From Phytobacter ursingii (GTDB taxonomy: Bacteria; Pseudomonadota; Gammaproteobacteria; Enterobacterales; Enterobacteriaceae), in contig CABDWT010000016.1 of the NCBI GenBank assembly GCA_901456055.1, positions 868,001-932,000 of the forward strand: a DNA stretch of 64,000 bases, written 5' to 3'. Every line of letters starts with the position of its first letter. Positions within the stretch are counted from its first letter, which is position 1. The notes beneath the pieces are model-generated. The model searched no databases. It had not been told where the DNA came from and worked only from the letters and a program-made list of their open reading frames with translations. Position numbers and translations under genes: made by a program. Shown here one piece after another: positions 47,757 to 56,637 of the stretch.

Positions 47757-48182
47757 TTATTTCAGTCTTTTACCTGAATCATCAACGACTTTTTCACCGT
47801 CTTCCTTGGTGAAAGCCGCTTTCTGGGCATCTGGAAGGATATCGAGAACAACCTCTGAAGGACGGCAAAGTTTAGTTCCCAGTGGCGTCACTACGATCGG
47901 ACGGTTGATCAGAATCGGATGCTGTAGCATAAAGTCGATGAGCTGGTCGTCAGTAAATTTATCTTCTGCAAGACCCAGTTCCTCATACGGCTCGACGTTC
48001 TTACGCAGCAAAGCCCGGACGGAAATGCCCATATCCGCAATGAGTTTGAGCAGCTCATCGCGTGAAGGTGGAGTCTCAAGGTAAAGAATAACGGTCGGCT
48101 CGATACCGCTGTTGCGGATCATCTCCAGCGTATTACGCGACGTGCCGCAGGCTGGGTTGTGATAAATGGTGATGTTGCTCAT
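47757..48182 (-). CDS. arsC: Arsenate reductase (glutaredoxin-dependent)
   Basis: A 141-residue ArsC of the R773/E. coli type, starting MSNITIYHNPACGTSRNTL with catalytic Cys12. The arsenate-binding arginines appear in RALLRKN, LINRPIVV and TKLCRPSE. It reduces arsenate to arsenite for export by ArsAB. Last gene of arsRDABC, 12 bp after arsB. Confidence 0.95.
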   Translation of the reverse strand: MSNITIYHNPACGTSRNTLEMIRNSGIEPTVILYLETPPSRDELLKLIADMGISVRALLRKNVEPYEELGLAEDKFTDDQLIDFMLQHPILINRPIVVTPLGTKLCRPSEVVLDILPDAQKAAFTKEDGEKVVDDSGKRLK

Positions 48183-48194
48183 ATCAGTATCTCA

Positions 48195-49484
48195 TTACAA
48201 AGTGAAAGAGAGACGTAGCGCCAGCGCGGCCAGCGTTACAAACAGCACAGGCAGAGTCATGACGATCCCGGTGCGGAAATAGTATCCCCATGTGATGGTC
48301 ATGTTCTTCTGTGAAAGGACATGCAGCCAGAGCAACGTTGCCAGGCTACCAATAGGTGTAATTTTCGGTCCAAGATCGCAGCCAATCACGTTGGCAAAAA
48401 TCATCGCCTCTTTGATAACGCCTGTTGCAGTGCTGCCATCAATAGAGAGAGCACCAACCAGCACGGTAGGCATATTGTTCATGATGGAAGAGAGGAAAGC
48501 CGTCAGGAAGCCAGTACCAAACGTCGCGGCCCAAAGTCCTTTATCTGCCAGCACGTTCAACACACCGGAGAGGTATTCTGTTAGTCCGGCATTACGCAGA
48601 CCATAGACCACCAGATACATTCCCAGAGAGAATATGACGATCTGCCATGGCGCACCGCGAAGCACTTTGCCAGTGTTAATGGCATGGCCTCGCTTCGCCA
48701 CCGCAAACAGAATGACAGCCCCTACAGCAGCAATCGCACTGACCGGGATACCCAACGGCTCAAGGACGAAAAAGCCAACCAGAAGAAGGATCAACACTAT
48801 CCAGCCGGTTCTGAAGGTTGCCAGATCTTTAATCGCTTTTGCCGGTGCTTTCAGGAGAGCCAGGTCGTAAGTTGGCGGAATATCTTTGCGGAAGAACAGA
48901 TGCAGCATCACCAGCGTGGCGATAATGGCTGCGATATCCACCGGCACCATTACCGACGCATACTCAGTGAAACCCAGCCCAAAGAAGTCTGCAGAAACGA
49001 TGTTAACCAGGTTGGACACGATAAGCGGCAGACTGGCCGTATCGGCAATAAACCCGGCGGCCATGACAAATGCCAGCGTAGTGCCTTTGCTGAAACCTAA
49101 TGCAAGCAGCATGGCGATAACAATTGGCGTCAGAATCAATGCCGCACCATCGTTGGCAAACAGTGCCGCCACCGCTGCGCCGAGCAAAACGATATAGGTA
49201 AACAGCAAACGCCCGCGACCGTTACCCCAACGTGAAACGTGCAGCGCCGCCCATTCGAAAAAGCCCGATTCATCGAGCAGAAGGCTGATAATAATCACGG
49301 CAATAAAGGTCGCCGTCGCATTCCAGACAATATTCCACACTACAGGGATATCACCAAAATGGACTACGCCAGAGATCAGCGCCAGTACCGCGCCCAGCGT
49401 CGCACTCCAGCCGATCCCTAATCCCTTCGGTTGCCAGATAACCAAAACGATGGTCAGGACAAAAATAGCGCCTGCCAGTAACAT
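48195..49484 (-). CDS. arsB: Arsenite efflux membrane protein
   Basis: A 429-residue inner-membrane carrier of about twelve helices, very close to E. coli ArsB over its length ([20 protein letters not shown] at the start, [38 protein letters not shown]). The start with GGAGG upstream gives exactly the usual length; upstream ATGs are not used. It exports arsenite or antimonite alone or driven by ArsA. Confidence 0.95.
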   Translation of the reverse strand: MLLAGAIFVLTIVLVIWQPKGLGIGWSATLGAVLALISGVVHFGDIPVVWNIVWNATATFIAVIIISLLLDESGFFEWAALHVSRWGNGRGRLLFTYIVLLGAAVAALFANDGAALILTPIVIAMLLALGFSKGTTLAFVMAAGFIADTASLPLIVSNLVNIVSADFFGLGFTEYASVMVPVDIAAIIATLVMLHLFFRKDIPPTYDLALLKAPAKAIKDLATFRTGWIVLILLLVGFFVLEPLGIPVSAIAAVGAVILFAVAKRGHAINTGKVLRGAPWQIVIFSLGMYLVVYGLRNAGLTEYLSGVLNVLADKGLWAATFGTGFLTAFLSSIMNNMPTVLVGALSIDGSTATGVIKEAMIFANVIGCDLGPKITPIGSLATLLWLHVLSQKNMTITWGYYFRTGIVMTLPVLFVTLAALALRLSFTL

Positions 49485-49532
49485 AAATCCTCCAGACAGG
49501 ACGGCTTTGCCGCCCTGTATATACAAAAAAAA

Positions 49533-51284
49533 TTAAACAACCAGCTCTCTGAGTTTCTCGATGCCAGTGGGCTCTGCAGCCATTACCGGTACTAACGCTA
49601 TGCGGCTTGCATGCTGGTTTTTCACAACCTCGATTTGAGGACGCTCTTGTAGGGCGCGCTGGCAAAGCAGCGGCGATTGCGTCTGTGCAATCGAAAGGCT
49701 GTTATTGATAATCCAGCCCCAGGGATGAATCCCCGCACGTTCAAGATCGGACTGCAGGTTTGCCGCTTCCAGTACAGGTGTGGTTTCAGGCAGAGTGACC
49801 AGCAAAACTTTGGTACGTTCCTGGTCCTGAAGCTGCATCATCGGAGTGGTAAAATGACCTTTATCCCCCATCTTCCTGGCAATCTCACGGTGATAAGCCC
49901 CGGTAGCATCAAGCAGTAATAGCGTATGCCCGGTAGGTGCCGTATCCATGACCACAAACCGTTTGCCAGCTTCACGAATTACGCGTGAAAACGCCTGGAA
50001 CACCGCAATCTCTTCTGTGCAAGGAGAACGTAAATCCTCTTCGAGCAGCCGTTTCCCAGCCTCATCCAGATCCCTGCCTTTCGTCTCAAGAACATGCTGA
50101 CGATAGCGTTCAGTTTCATCGTGAGGGTTGATTCGGCTGACCTGCAGATTTTTGAGGCTGCCATTGAGCGTTGTACTGAGATGTGCAGCAGGATCTGAGG
50201 TGGTGAGATGCACATCAAAACCCTTATCCGCCAGACTGACGGCGATAGCCGCAGCCATTGTGGTTTTGCCCACACCACCTTTGCCCATCAGCATAATCAA
50301 ACCGTGTTCACTGCGGGCGATATCATCAACCAGGACAGACAACGACATATTCTCTGGCTTGTTCTGTGGGCTTTGTTCAGGAAGCGATGTTATCTCAGCG
50401 TGTTCGTTGAGCAGGCCTTTCAATGCGGATACACCAACCATGTTCAGCGGCTGCAGGTATAAGTTGTCTGTCGGCAAATCAGATAACCCGGCAGGAAGAT
50501 TTGCCAGCGCCTCTTGCTCCCGTTGCCATATTGCAGCGGCCAGTGCATCACGTTCTGCTTCGCTCGCAGGCAGGACACCGTTAATGACTAAATACTGATT
50601 TTTAAGGCCAATAGCTGATAATTCGTCATGAGTACGAGCGACTTCCTGCAGTGTTGATTTTTGCAATCGCGCGACCAGCACAAGGCGAGTTCGTTCAGGA
50701 TCGGATAATGCCTCAACCGCATGAGCATATTGCTCGCGTTGTTTTTCCAGCCCAGCCATTGGACCAAGACAGGAAGCACCATCCGGGTTACTTTCGATGA
50801 AGCTGCTCCAGGCTCCGGGAAGCTGAAGAAGGCGAATAGTGTGGCCAGTTGGGGCAGTATCAAAAATGATGTGATCAAAGCGGGTCAGCAGAGAAGCGTC
50901 AGTCAGTAAGCCAGTAAACTCGTCGAATGCAGCGATCTCTGTCGTACAAGCTCCTGAAAGCTGTTCACTGATGCTGTTAACAACGTCATCAGGCAAAAGA
51001 CCTTTAATAGGGTCAACGATTCTGGCGCGGTATTGCTGGGCGGCGTCCTGCGGGTCAATCTCCAGAGCCGAAAGACCAGACACAGCAGTCACGGGCTGGA
51101 TAGTGTTACCGATAGTCTGATCGAATACCTGACCGACATTGGAAGCCGGGTCGGTACTGACAAGCAGAACACGCTTTCCCAGTTCAGCCAGACGTATAGC
51201 CGTTGCGCAGGAAATCGAAGTTTTGCCTACACCTCCCTTACCGGTGAAAAACAGGTAAGACGGGATATTCTCTAAGAATTTCAT
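49533..51284 (-). CDS. arsA: Arsenite pump-driving ATPase
   Basis: A 583-residue protein, the R773 ArsA length, with two homologous halves. Walker A loops are FFTGKGGVGKTS near residue 13 and MLMGKGGVGKTT near residue 332; DTAPTGHTIRLL and DTAPTGHTLLLL mark the signal-transduction regions. Metal-site cysteines appear in SGACTTEIAAFDEF and SPCTEEIAVFQAF. AGGAGGA precedes the ATG at 51284. Confidence 0.95.
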   Translation of the reverse strand: MKFLENIPSYLFFTGKGGVGKTSISCATAIRLAELGKRVLLVSTDPASNVGQVFDQTIGNTIQPVTAVSGLSALEIDPQDAAQQYRARIVDPIKGLLPDDVVNSISEQLSGACTTEIAAFDEFTGLLTDASLLTRFDHIIFDTAPTGHTIRLLQLPGAWSSFIESNPDGASCLGPMAGLEKQREQYAHAVEALSDPERTRLVLVARLQKSTLQEVARTHDELSAIGLKNQYLVINGVLPASEAERDALAAAIWQREQEALANLPAGLSDLPTDNLYLQPLNMVGVSALKGLLNEHAEITSLPEQSPQNKPENMSLSVLVDDIARSEHGLIMLMGKGGVGKTTMAAAIAVSLADKGFDVHLTTSDPAAHLSTTLNGSLKNLQVSRINPHDETERYRQHVLETKGRDLDEAGKRLLEEDLRSPCTEEIAVFQAFSRVIREAGKRFVVMDTAPTGHTLLLLDATGAYHREIARKMGDKGHFTTPMMQLQDQERTKVLLVTLPETTPVLEAANLQSDLERAGIHPWGWIINNSLSIAQTQSPLLCQRALQERPQIEVVKNQHASRIALVPVMAAEPTGIEKLRELVV

Positions 51285-51301
51285 ATGTCCTCCTGACATA
51301 C

Positions 51302-51664
51302 TCAACAACAGGAAGTTTTACCACCACAGCAACTGGTGGAAGCTAAACCCACCTTTTCCAGCGGTATACCAAACCAGCGAGCCAGTTCAGCGCGTTTTGG
51401 GTATCGCCCGGCCATCACCGTTTCACCATCAAGCAACAGCAGCGGAAGCCCTTCAGCTCCAGAAGCCTCAAGGAATGCTTTCGCTTTTTCGTTCTCAACG
51501 AAGCTCATAGGCTGCTGCGCCAGGTTATAACGTTCGATCTGAACCCCACGCCCTTTCAGCCATTGCACATCAGCAGAAAAATTGACCAAAACCTGATCGA
51601 CATCTGAACCACAAACGCCGGTACTGCAGCACATCGCCGGATCAAACACCGTTAACATTTTCAT
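51302..51664 (-). CDS. arsD: Arsenic metallochaperone ArsD
   Basis: A 120-residue protein with MCCSTGVCGSDVDQ at the N-terminus (As(III)-binding Cys12, Cys13, Cys18 type) and C-terminal CC pairs (TSCCGGKTSCC). It hands arsenite to ArsA and weakly represses the operon. GAGG precedes the ATG; the longer frame upstream is not used. Confidence 0.93.
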   Translation of the reverse strand: MKMLTVFDPAMCCSTGVCGSDVDQVLVNFSADVQWLKGRGVQIERYNLAQQPMSFVENEKAKAFLEASGAEGLPLLLLDGETVMAGRYPKRAELARWFGIPLEKVGLASTSCCGGKTSCC

Positions 51665-51711
51665 CTTTAACACCTCATATTCGTAAAAACATATATGTAC
51701 AGGCAAAATTT

Positions 51712-52065
51712 TTAGATACAAACAGCCTTACCGCTGCCAGAGCAGTTGGCCGATGCCAGCTTACGGGCGATGGCCTGTACGTCGTCCTGTTGACTTAACC
51801 AGGCCTGCTCAATCACCAGGGCAGCCCAGGAAGGAATATGCGGGGATAAGCGATAATGAACCCATTTCCCCTGCTTGCGATCCAGCAACAGGCCACTTTC
51901 CCGAAGCATCGCCAGATGGCGGGAGGTCTTGGGTTGTGATTGTTCCAGCGCTGTGCAGAGATCGCATACGCACAGCTCCCCCATCTCCCTGAGCAGTAGC
52001 ACGATACCCAGGCGGGTTTCATCAGATAGTATTTTGAAAAGTTGTAGGGATGCAATTTCTGGCAT
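51712..52065 (-). CDS. arsR: Arsenic-responsive repressor ArsR
   Basis: A 117-residue winged-helix repressor with the arsenite-sensing motif ELCVCDLCTALEQSQPKTSRHLAML. It releases the ars promoter on binding As(III) or Sb(III). AGGAG precedes the ATG at 52065. First gene of arsRDABC. Confidence 0.94.
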   Translation of the reverse strand: MPEIASLQLFKILSDETRLGIVLLLREMGELCVCDLCTALEQSQPKTSRHLAMLRESGLLLDRKQGKWVHYRLSPHIPSWAALVIEQAWLSQQDDVQAIARKLASANCSGSGKAVCI

Positions 52066-52089
52066 TATGTACTCCTGCTATGAATGGGT

Positions 52090-52130
52090 ATTGTCTCTCC
52101 ACCAAAACAAGAAGTCAAAATCATATGTGT
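52090..52130 (-). promoter_or_regulatory. ars promoter and ArsR operator
   Basis: On the minus strand TTGACT (52118-52113) and GACAAT (52095-52090) are 17 bp apart. The adjacent CATATGATTTTGACTT sequence resembles the known ArsR operator region of enterobacterial ars operons. Confidence 0.7.
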
Positions 52131-52302
52131 TTTCTCGCATGTGAGTGCAGGTGTCACTATGCGGTTGAAAAACGACCTGATGTGCGATCGTTACGTTAGT
52201 TGGGTAGGTAAAAAAGTCATTTGAGGCTAAAACATTGCTTAGTGCGGGCTTTCAGTTCATAGAGAAGAATGAATAATATCAATTATAACAATTGGTTATT
52301 TC

Positions 52303-52340
52303 CTTAGCGTACGTTTTCGTTCCATTGGCCCTCAGACCCC
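52303..52340 (-). repeat. Right terminal inverted repeat of the Tn3-family element
   Basis: Minus-strand reading starts GGGGTCTGAGGGCC and ends CGTACGCTAAG, matching the left end at 36 of 38 positions. The stop codon of the adjacent 52332 gene lies inside it. Confidence 0.93.
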
Positions 52341-52892
52341 GTTATCTGCGTTGTCACGGTATTCAGCGAGGATGTCCCTGCTCACCGGACAGCCCGCTTC
52401 AGCTTCTGCTGCCACGGGCAACATACGGTCCGCGGACTCTTTCAGCCAGCTATACAGCTTTTCGCTCTCGTCCCCAATACCGTCGAGGGACAGCTCATGC
52501 ATGGTGAACGAACCGCCCAGGCGACGGACATGCTGTATGAAGGCTGCCATCTTCCCGCCGGATTCGATAGGCTCCGCCTCGATGTAATCGTCATACCCGG
52601 GAAACTGATCCAGCGTCAGGTCGATGTAGTCGCCGTCGAGGGCGACAATAACGTGGCCATGCCCTTCAGCACCTTCGGACCAGTCCATGCTGATGACACA
52701 GGGAAATCGGTGTTTGTCGTGCTCTCTCAGGTACCGGACCAGGGTCTGGCTGGCAAGCTCACAGCAGCCAAGCGGAAAGTCCCTGATAAAGTTGTGCCAG
52801 CCGACAAGCGACGGGTCAACCGAACAGGCTGAGGCGGCCTGTTCCAGCGCCTGGCGAAAGGCGTGTATGCGCTGTCTGATTTCATTGTTCAT
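52332..52892 (-). CDS. Plasmid-type unknown protein, C-terminus cut by the transposon
   Basis: A 186-residue frame of unknown function. It contains GWHNFIRDFPLGCCELASQTLVRYLRE and EGAEGHGHVIVALDGDYIDLTLDQFPGYDDYIE; the Cys, His and Asp in these stretches recall a papain-like or transglutaminase-like arrangement, but this is a guess. The last three residues (NGV) and the stop come from the transposon end, so the natural C-terminus is lost. It overlaps the upstream gene by 4 bp (ATGA), third in a set of coupled genes. Confidence 0.65.
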   Translation of the reverse strand: MNNEIRQRIHAFRQALEQAASACSVDPSLVGWHNFIRDFPLGCCELASQTLVRYLREHDKHRFPCVISMDWSEGAEGHGHVIVALDGDYIDLTLDQFPGYDDYIEAEPIESGGKMAAFIQHVRRLGGSFTMHELSLDGIGDESEKLYSWLKESADRMLPVAAEAEAGCPVSRDILAEYRDNADNGV

Positions 52893-53545
52893 GGTATTCC
52901 CTTTTCCTTACCTGAGCCGGTGCGGGCCAGTGGAAGCCGCTCCACCTCTACCGGCATCTGACTTTCATTGACCTGCGCCCCGACGGCAATACCGGCGTCA
53001 TGGCAGGCCTGCAGCCAGCCGGCCACCTGTAGGGGATCGCCTTCCAGCCGGGCGAACAGTCCGGCGGTGTTCCACAGCTGCAGGCAGGTGGTCCCGTCGA
53101 GGCGGATCACAAAATCCCCCCGGCACACGGTGAGTGTGACACCGTCCAGACAGACCGGCACATCGTCACCGGCCGGTCCCGGACTGCCTGCCGGAACGGC
53201 GGGAACCAGCGGCAGCGCCTTCACCTCGGTGGCACGCTGTTCTGCCTGCACCCGCGCCTTTTCCTCCGCCAGCAGCCCTGCTGCGATGGTGTGTCCCGTG
53301 TCCGTCAGTTCGACGGCCAGCTGCAGGTTCGGCGCCCGCAGGGTGCGCAGCCAGCCCGCGTCTTCCATCCGCCGGCAGGAGGCACGGAGGTTCGGCCCGT
53401 ACACCGGTTTGCTTCCGCCCTGTGCCAGCAGGCGTTCAATGTCCCGGGTGGCCACCGGCCCCGGACGTCGTGCCCCGATCGCCGCCAGTACCACCAGAAT
53501 ATTCCGCTGCAGCGGCGATGGCCGGCGTGAGGTTACTGCCGGCAT
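52889..53545 (-). CDS. Plasmid-type unknown protein with winged-helix-like N-terminus
   Basis: A 218-residue protein. Residues about 12-75 (QRNILVVLAAIG...VATRDIERLL...NLRASCRRMEDAGWLRTL) look like a winged helix with a following wing; the rest is unassigned. GAGGAGG lies 5-6 bp before the ATG and inside the end of the upstream gene, which it overlaps by 13 bp. Possibly a regulator of the set. Confidence 0.65.
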   Translation of the reverse strand: MPAVTSRRPSPLQRNILVVLAAIGARRPGPVATRDIERLLAQGGSKPVYGPNLRASCRRMEDAGWLRTLRAPNLQLAVELTDTGHTIAAGLLAEEKARVQAEQRATEVKALPLVPAVPAGSPGPAGDDVPVCLDGVTLTVCRGDFVIRLDGTTCLQLWNTAGLFARLEGDPLQVAGWLQACHDAGIAVGAQVNESQMPVEVERLPLARTGSGKEKGIP

Positions 53546-53802
53546 GCACGTTCCTCCTCGGAAGCTGCGCGCCAGATTATTTCGGTCATTCGCAGACGAT
53601 CAGCCTCCACCACGGCATCCGGTGCGTTTCCGGCCTGGGTAAGCAGGTACCAGTAATCCAGAGTGGCACGTGCCCAGTCCATTTCAACCTCTGCCTCGCG
53701 ACCGGAGGCACCCGTCGCATTCTGAACACATGTTCTGATGTACCGTTCCGTGATGGTGGTCAGCTGCTCATAGCTGAGTGAAAACGTCACTTCGTTATCC
53801 AT
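53533..53802 (-). CDS. Small unknown plasmid-type protein
   Basis: An 89-residue, acidic, helical protein (MDNEVTFSLSYEQLTTITERY). No known domain. First of three overlapping minus-strand genes; the operator-like repeats at 53845-53928 lie just upstream. Confidence 0.6.
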   Translation of the reverse strand: MDNEVTFSLSYEQLTTITERYIRTCVQNATGASGREAEVEMDWARATLDYWYLLTQAGNAPDAVVEADRLRMTEIIWRAASEEERACRQ

Positions 53803-53844
53803 CCTGCACGCTCCGTCTGGTTATCTGCCGTAGTGGGGTAAACC

Positions 53845-53928
53845 ATATCATGATTGATATTATCTAAATCTGTTAATTATCATATCAGGTGTGATTACTG
53901 TAGATATGACAAATATCACATTTGATAT
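53845..53928. repeat. Three copies of an ATATCA-N4-TGATAT dyad
   Basis: Exact copies lie at 53845-53860 (ATATCATGATTGATAT) and 53913-53928 (ATATCACATTTGATAT), with a variant at 53882-53897 (ATATCAGGTGTGATTA). They lie 43 to 126 bp upstream of the 53802 start and suggest a cooperative operator. Confidence 0.6.
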
Positions 53929-54340
53929 GCTTTTATGGTATTTATCACAAAATCATATTCCTTGCCGGTTTTCCGCCAGGCAGATCCGGAAACCGGCAAT
54001 ATCGGATACTCACGGGGCGCATTCACTGATCTGATATGTCATGGGCACCCGAAGATGGCAAGCAAGACGTAAGGGCAGAGAGCTGCTGGTCAGTACCCGG
54101 AGGACCGACGCTGTCGTTACCGGAGCAGCGTACCGGTGAAGAAGCTTTTTGGCCGTCATCCGGATATCGCATCATTCCACCATCATGCGTGCGTATCCCG
54201 CATCAGTCCGTTTTCTCACCGCAGGAGATGGGCCGGCTCTGTACAGTGTACAAACCGTAACAAAACAGGGCAGCCAGAAGCGGACCGGATGCTATAAATA
54301 ACAATGGAGAAGTCATCCATCCCTCTTAAAAGGATCAATC
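53929..54340. other. Intergenic region without a called gene
   Basis: About 410 bp between divergent genes. I see no convincing frame. It should include the promoter for the plus-strand gene; AAAAGGATC precedes the ATG at 54341. Confidence 0.4.
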
Positions 54341-54607
54341 ATGAAGGTGAAGCTGACAGCGCGTCTGATGGCCAGAATGCATCTTTTTCTGGCGCTGATA
54401 TGGGCCATTCTGACTATTCCGACCCTGCTGTGGTGGAAAAACAGTATTCTCTGGGTCTCGCTGATGAGTATTTATGCGATTGTCATTTCTCATCTGGCTG
54501 CCTACAGTGCTGCCCATGCAGAAAAAGCGGCCAGCCAGGCGCTGAATGAAAGCGGTGAAGCGAATAAAAAAATCGACACGCAAAGTAATCAGGCTGCCGG
54601 CCAGTAG
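54341..54607 (+). CDS. Small membrane protein
   Basis: An 88-residue protein with two hydrophobic helices (about 14-32, LFLALIWAILTIPTLLWW, and 36-55, ILWVSLMSIYAIVISHLAAY) and a charged, Ala-rich C-terminal tail. AAAAGGATC precedes the ATG. No function known; the two-helix hairpin plus tail is common among plasmid stress or exclusion proteins. Confidence 0.65.
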   Translation: MKVKLTARLMARMHLFLALIWAILTIPTLLWWKNSILWVSLMSIYAIVISHLAAYSAAHAEKAASQALNESGEANKKIDTQSNQAAGQ

Positions 54608-54782
54608 CGTATGTCACCGGGTGTCCGGCGTGCCTGCCATGCCAGAGCATTTTATACGGGGAGCGATATAAAGCAGGGTGCAGAATAATTGTCGGGGGAA
54701 TATATCCTGTACTGCTCAGACAATATAACGTTGAAATAACACCCGGCATTATTGCCTTACAAGGTGTATTTAGAAAAATATT

Positions 54783-55049
54783 TCAGAGGCAGTCATCTTT
54801 CCTGCTCAGCATCGGGGCCCGGTTGATGTCGATAACAGAGTGAAGGCGTGCAGCGATTTTATTTTTCTCCTCCGGCGAAATATCAGTACAGGCGTCGGCC
54901 AGCTCCTGCCAGAGGAAAAGTGCTCCTTCCGCCATGGTGTACCAGGTATCTGCAAGGTGAACGTAAGCAGGGTCATTCTCCCTGATCGCTTTATCCATCA
55001 TAAGATTTAAAACATTCTCGGTATGCTCACTTATGACCTCAAAATGCAT
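54783..55049 (-). CDS. Small helical protein of unknown function
   Basis: An 88-residue protein starting MHFEVISEHTENVLNLMMDK with an AGAGGTTAAAC ribosome site. Mostly helical and acidic, with no motif I know. It stands alone. Confidence 0.6.
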   Translation of the reverse strand: MHFEVISEHTENVLNLMMDKAIRENDPAYVHLADTWYTMAEGALFLWQELADACTDISPEEKNKIAARLHSVIDINRAPMLSRKDDCL

Positions 55050-55276
55050 GTTTAACCTCTTTCTTTCCGTACGCAAGCGAAACGGGATAGTCTGATAATA
55101 TAAGGAAATTTAGAGCAACAGGAATATTTTCAGAATAAACCGAAAGGATGATTTACTGGCCGGATGTGTTTTCTGCAGCATGTTATTTGTATAAAGGATT
55201 TATCCCGGAGAATGGGCTGTGTAACATTCTCCGGCCACCACTATTTCGTCCGCAGACACCTCTGTTTTTATTTTCC

Positions 55277-55303
55277 AAAAAAAACCTGCCCGATGCGGGC
55301 AGG
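55277..55303 (-). terminator. Intrinsic terminator on the minus strand
   Basis: CCTGCCCG pairs with CGGGCAGG (3-base loop) followed on the minus strand by eight T. It lies about 200 bp past the 55510-55719 gene. Confidence 0.75.
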
Positions 55304-55509
55304 TGCTCAGAAAAAATAATCATGTCAATGTGATGACAGGGATTGGACCGGAAAGCGCTGTGTTCAGGTGCCAGCGTATCTGCAGGGTGAAGTACCGCTT
55401 ACACCTGACCATCACTCGTATTTCGCTAACGATACCCGGCATCACGGAAAAAAGCGCAGGCATAAGTACTGTACCGATAAAAAATAGCAGCGACACGGAA
55501 GGTATGCCA

Positions 55510-55719
55510 TCAGGTACCGGAAAAAGTTTCATCAGGGCCGGAGAGTTTCGCTGACAGAACCCTGACCTCATCCATCCCGCAGGCTTCCCCGTTCTCTCCG
55601 GTGAGAAGCCAGATGCCCGTCGCGAACCGTCCCCGTTCAACATCTTCAACGGGCTCGTGAGAGAGATAGGCTATCTGCACGATACCCCGGAAGCTTATCC
55701 AGTAAAAGCCTTCGTCCAT
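55510..55719 (-). CDS. Small unknown plasmid-type protein
   Basis: A 69-residue protein MDEGFYWISFRGIVQIAYLS, with EPVEDVERGRFATGIWLLTG and DEVRVLSAKL. It looks like a compact beta domain. AGGG lies 10 bp upstream. No known function; reading frame quality and the terminator downstream support it. Confidence 0.5.
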   Translation of the reverse strand: MDEGFYWISFRGIVQIAYLSHEPVEDVERGRFATGIWLLTGENGEACGMDEVRVLSAKLSGPDETFSGT

Positions 55720-55739
55720 CACAGACGCCCTGTTGAGGT

Positions 55740-56325
55740 CAGATAATAAGCAGATTATAGTATGGCCTGCCTGAATGCTCCTGGCATTTCGTCAGCACGT
55801 TTACGTTGCTGCTGATGACGGAACGTGTCCGGCCAACGTGTACGCCGAACTCAACAATCCCGCCGGATGATGGCCGTGTTACAACTCCGCGTTGCTGGCT
55901 GGCCTGAAAAAAAGCCGCTTTCATGCATATGGTATCCCCGGGCGCGCGCCGGTGTCCGGATATCGTTTCATTCACGTCCGGTTCCGGTGAGAGGGAGAAA
56001 GGGGGGCTCTACTTATATCAGCCTGATATCGGGCCAGGCAGCCCTGAGAGGGGAATGTTTCATTTCGTCTTCCGCTCAGTGTCCTGGTGCCATTTCGTTC
56101 CTCACGGCATCCGGCCATGAAACGACATTAAGCGGACGCTGCCGGCGTGAAGCGTGGTACCGGAATCATCCCGTTCCGCCCTGCCCGCTTTCCTCCCTTT
56201 TCAGAATCATCCTGATCCTCGGCTGCACAGGCTCCCTGCGGCTTGAAGCGATGCGGATGGCTGCTATTCTTTCTGATGCCGAAGGTGCAATGATTATCAT
56301 TCAGTCCTCAACGAGGTGATCCCTT
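55740..56325. other. Intergenic region, mostly unexplained
   Basis: About 585 bp. Frames on both strands (plus 55825-56319, minus 55739-55975) look like shadow frames: no ribosome site and low-complexity composition. An AATGAT-T-ATCATT dyad at 56289-56301 resembles half of a Fur-type site upstream of the KGG gene. Confidence 0.35.
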
Positions 56326-56499
56326 ATGACTCAACATCGTGGTGGTTCAGGTAATTTTGCAGAAGATAAAAAACGCGCTTCTGAGGCCGGCCGGAAAGGC
56401 GGCCAGATGAGCGGCGGTAATTTCAGACACGATCCGCAACGTGCATCTGAAGCCGGTAAAAAGGGCGGGAGAAACAGCCGGGGCGGCAGCAGCGCCTGA
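56326..56499 (+). CDS. KGG-repeat stress protein (YciG/YmdF/con-10 type)
   Basis: A 57-residue, glycine- and lysine-rich protein with two copies of the KGG motif: ASEAGRKGGQMSGGNF and ASEAGKKGGRNSRG. GAGGTGATC lies upstream of the ATG. E. coli relatives YciG and YmdF are RpoS-controlled stress proteins and YmdF and YciG link to motility or biofilm control. The plasmid-type copy sits by a diguanylate cyclase gene. Confidence 0.85.
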   Translation: MTQHRGGSGNFAEDKKRASEAGRKGGQMSGGNFRHDPQRASEAGKKGGRNSRGGSSA

Positions 56500-56578
56500 T
56501 TCCCCCGTTCCGGCTGTCAGGCTCTGACGTGTCAGTGTTAACGCAGGTAGCCCGCCCGTACTAACGGGCAGAGCCGGG

Positions 56579-56611
56579 TCCGGGAAAGGCAGACCCGATG
56601 CCTTTCCCGGA
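56579..56611. terminator. Long hairpin between the KGG gene and the GGDEF gene
   Basis: A 13-bp perfect stem (TCCGGGAAAGGCA with TGCCTTTCCCGGA, 7-base loop) lies between convergent stops. No T tract; a bidirectional structural terminator or RNA end is likely. Confidence 0.5.
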
Positions 56612-56637
56612 CAGTCTCCTGCAGCGCGAACAAGTCC

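Noticed and set aside
56289-56301. AATGAT-T-ATCATT as a Fur box
   Set aside because: Only the core matches and flanking hexamers do not; the KGG gene is not an expected iron target.
55825-56319. 164-residue plus-strand frame in the plasmid region
   Set aside because: No ribosome site, composition like a shadow frame in GC-rich DNA and no family resemblance.
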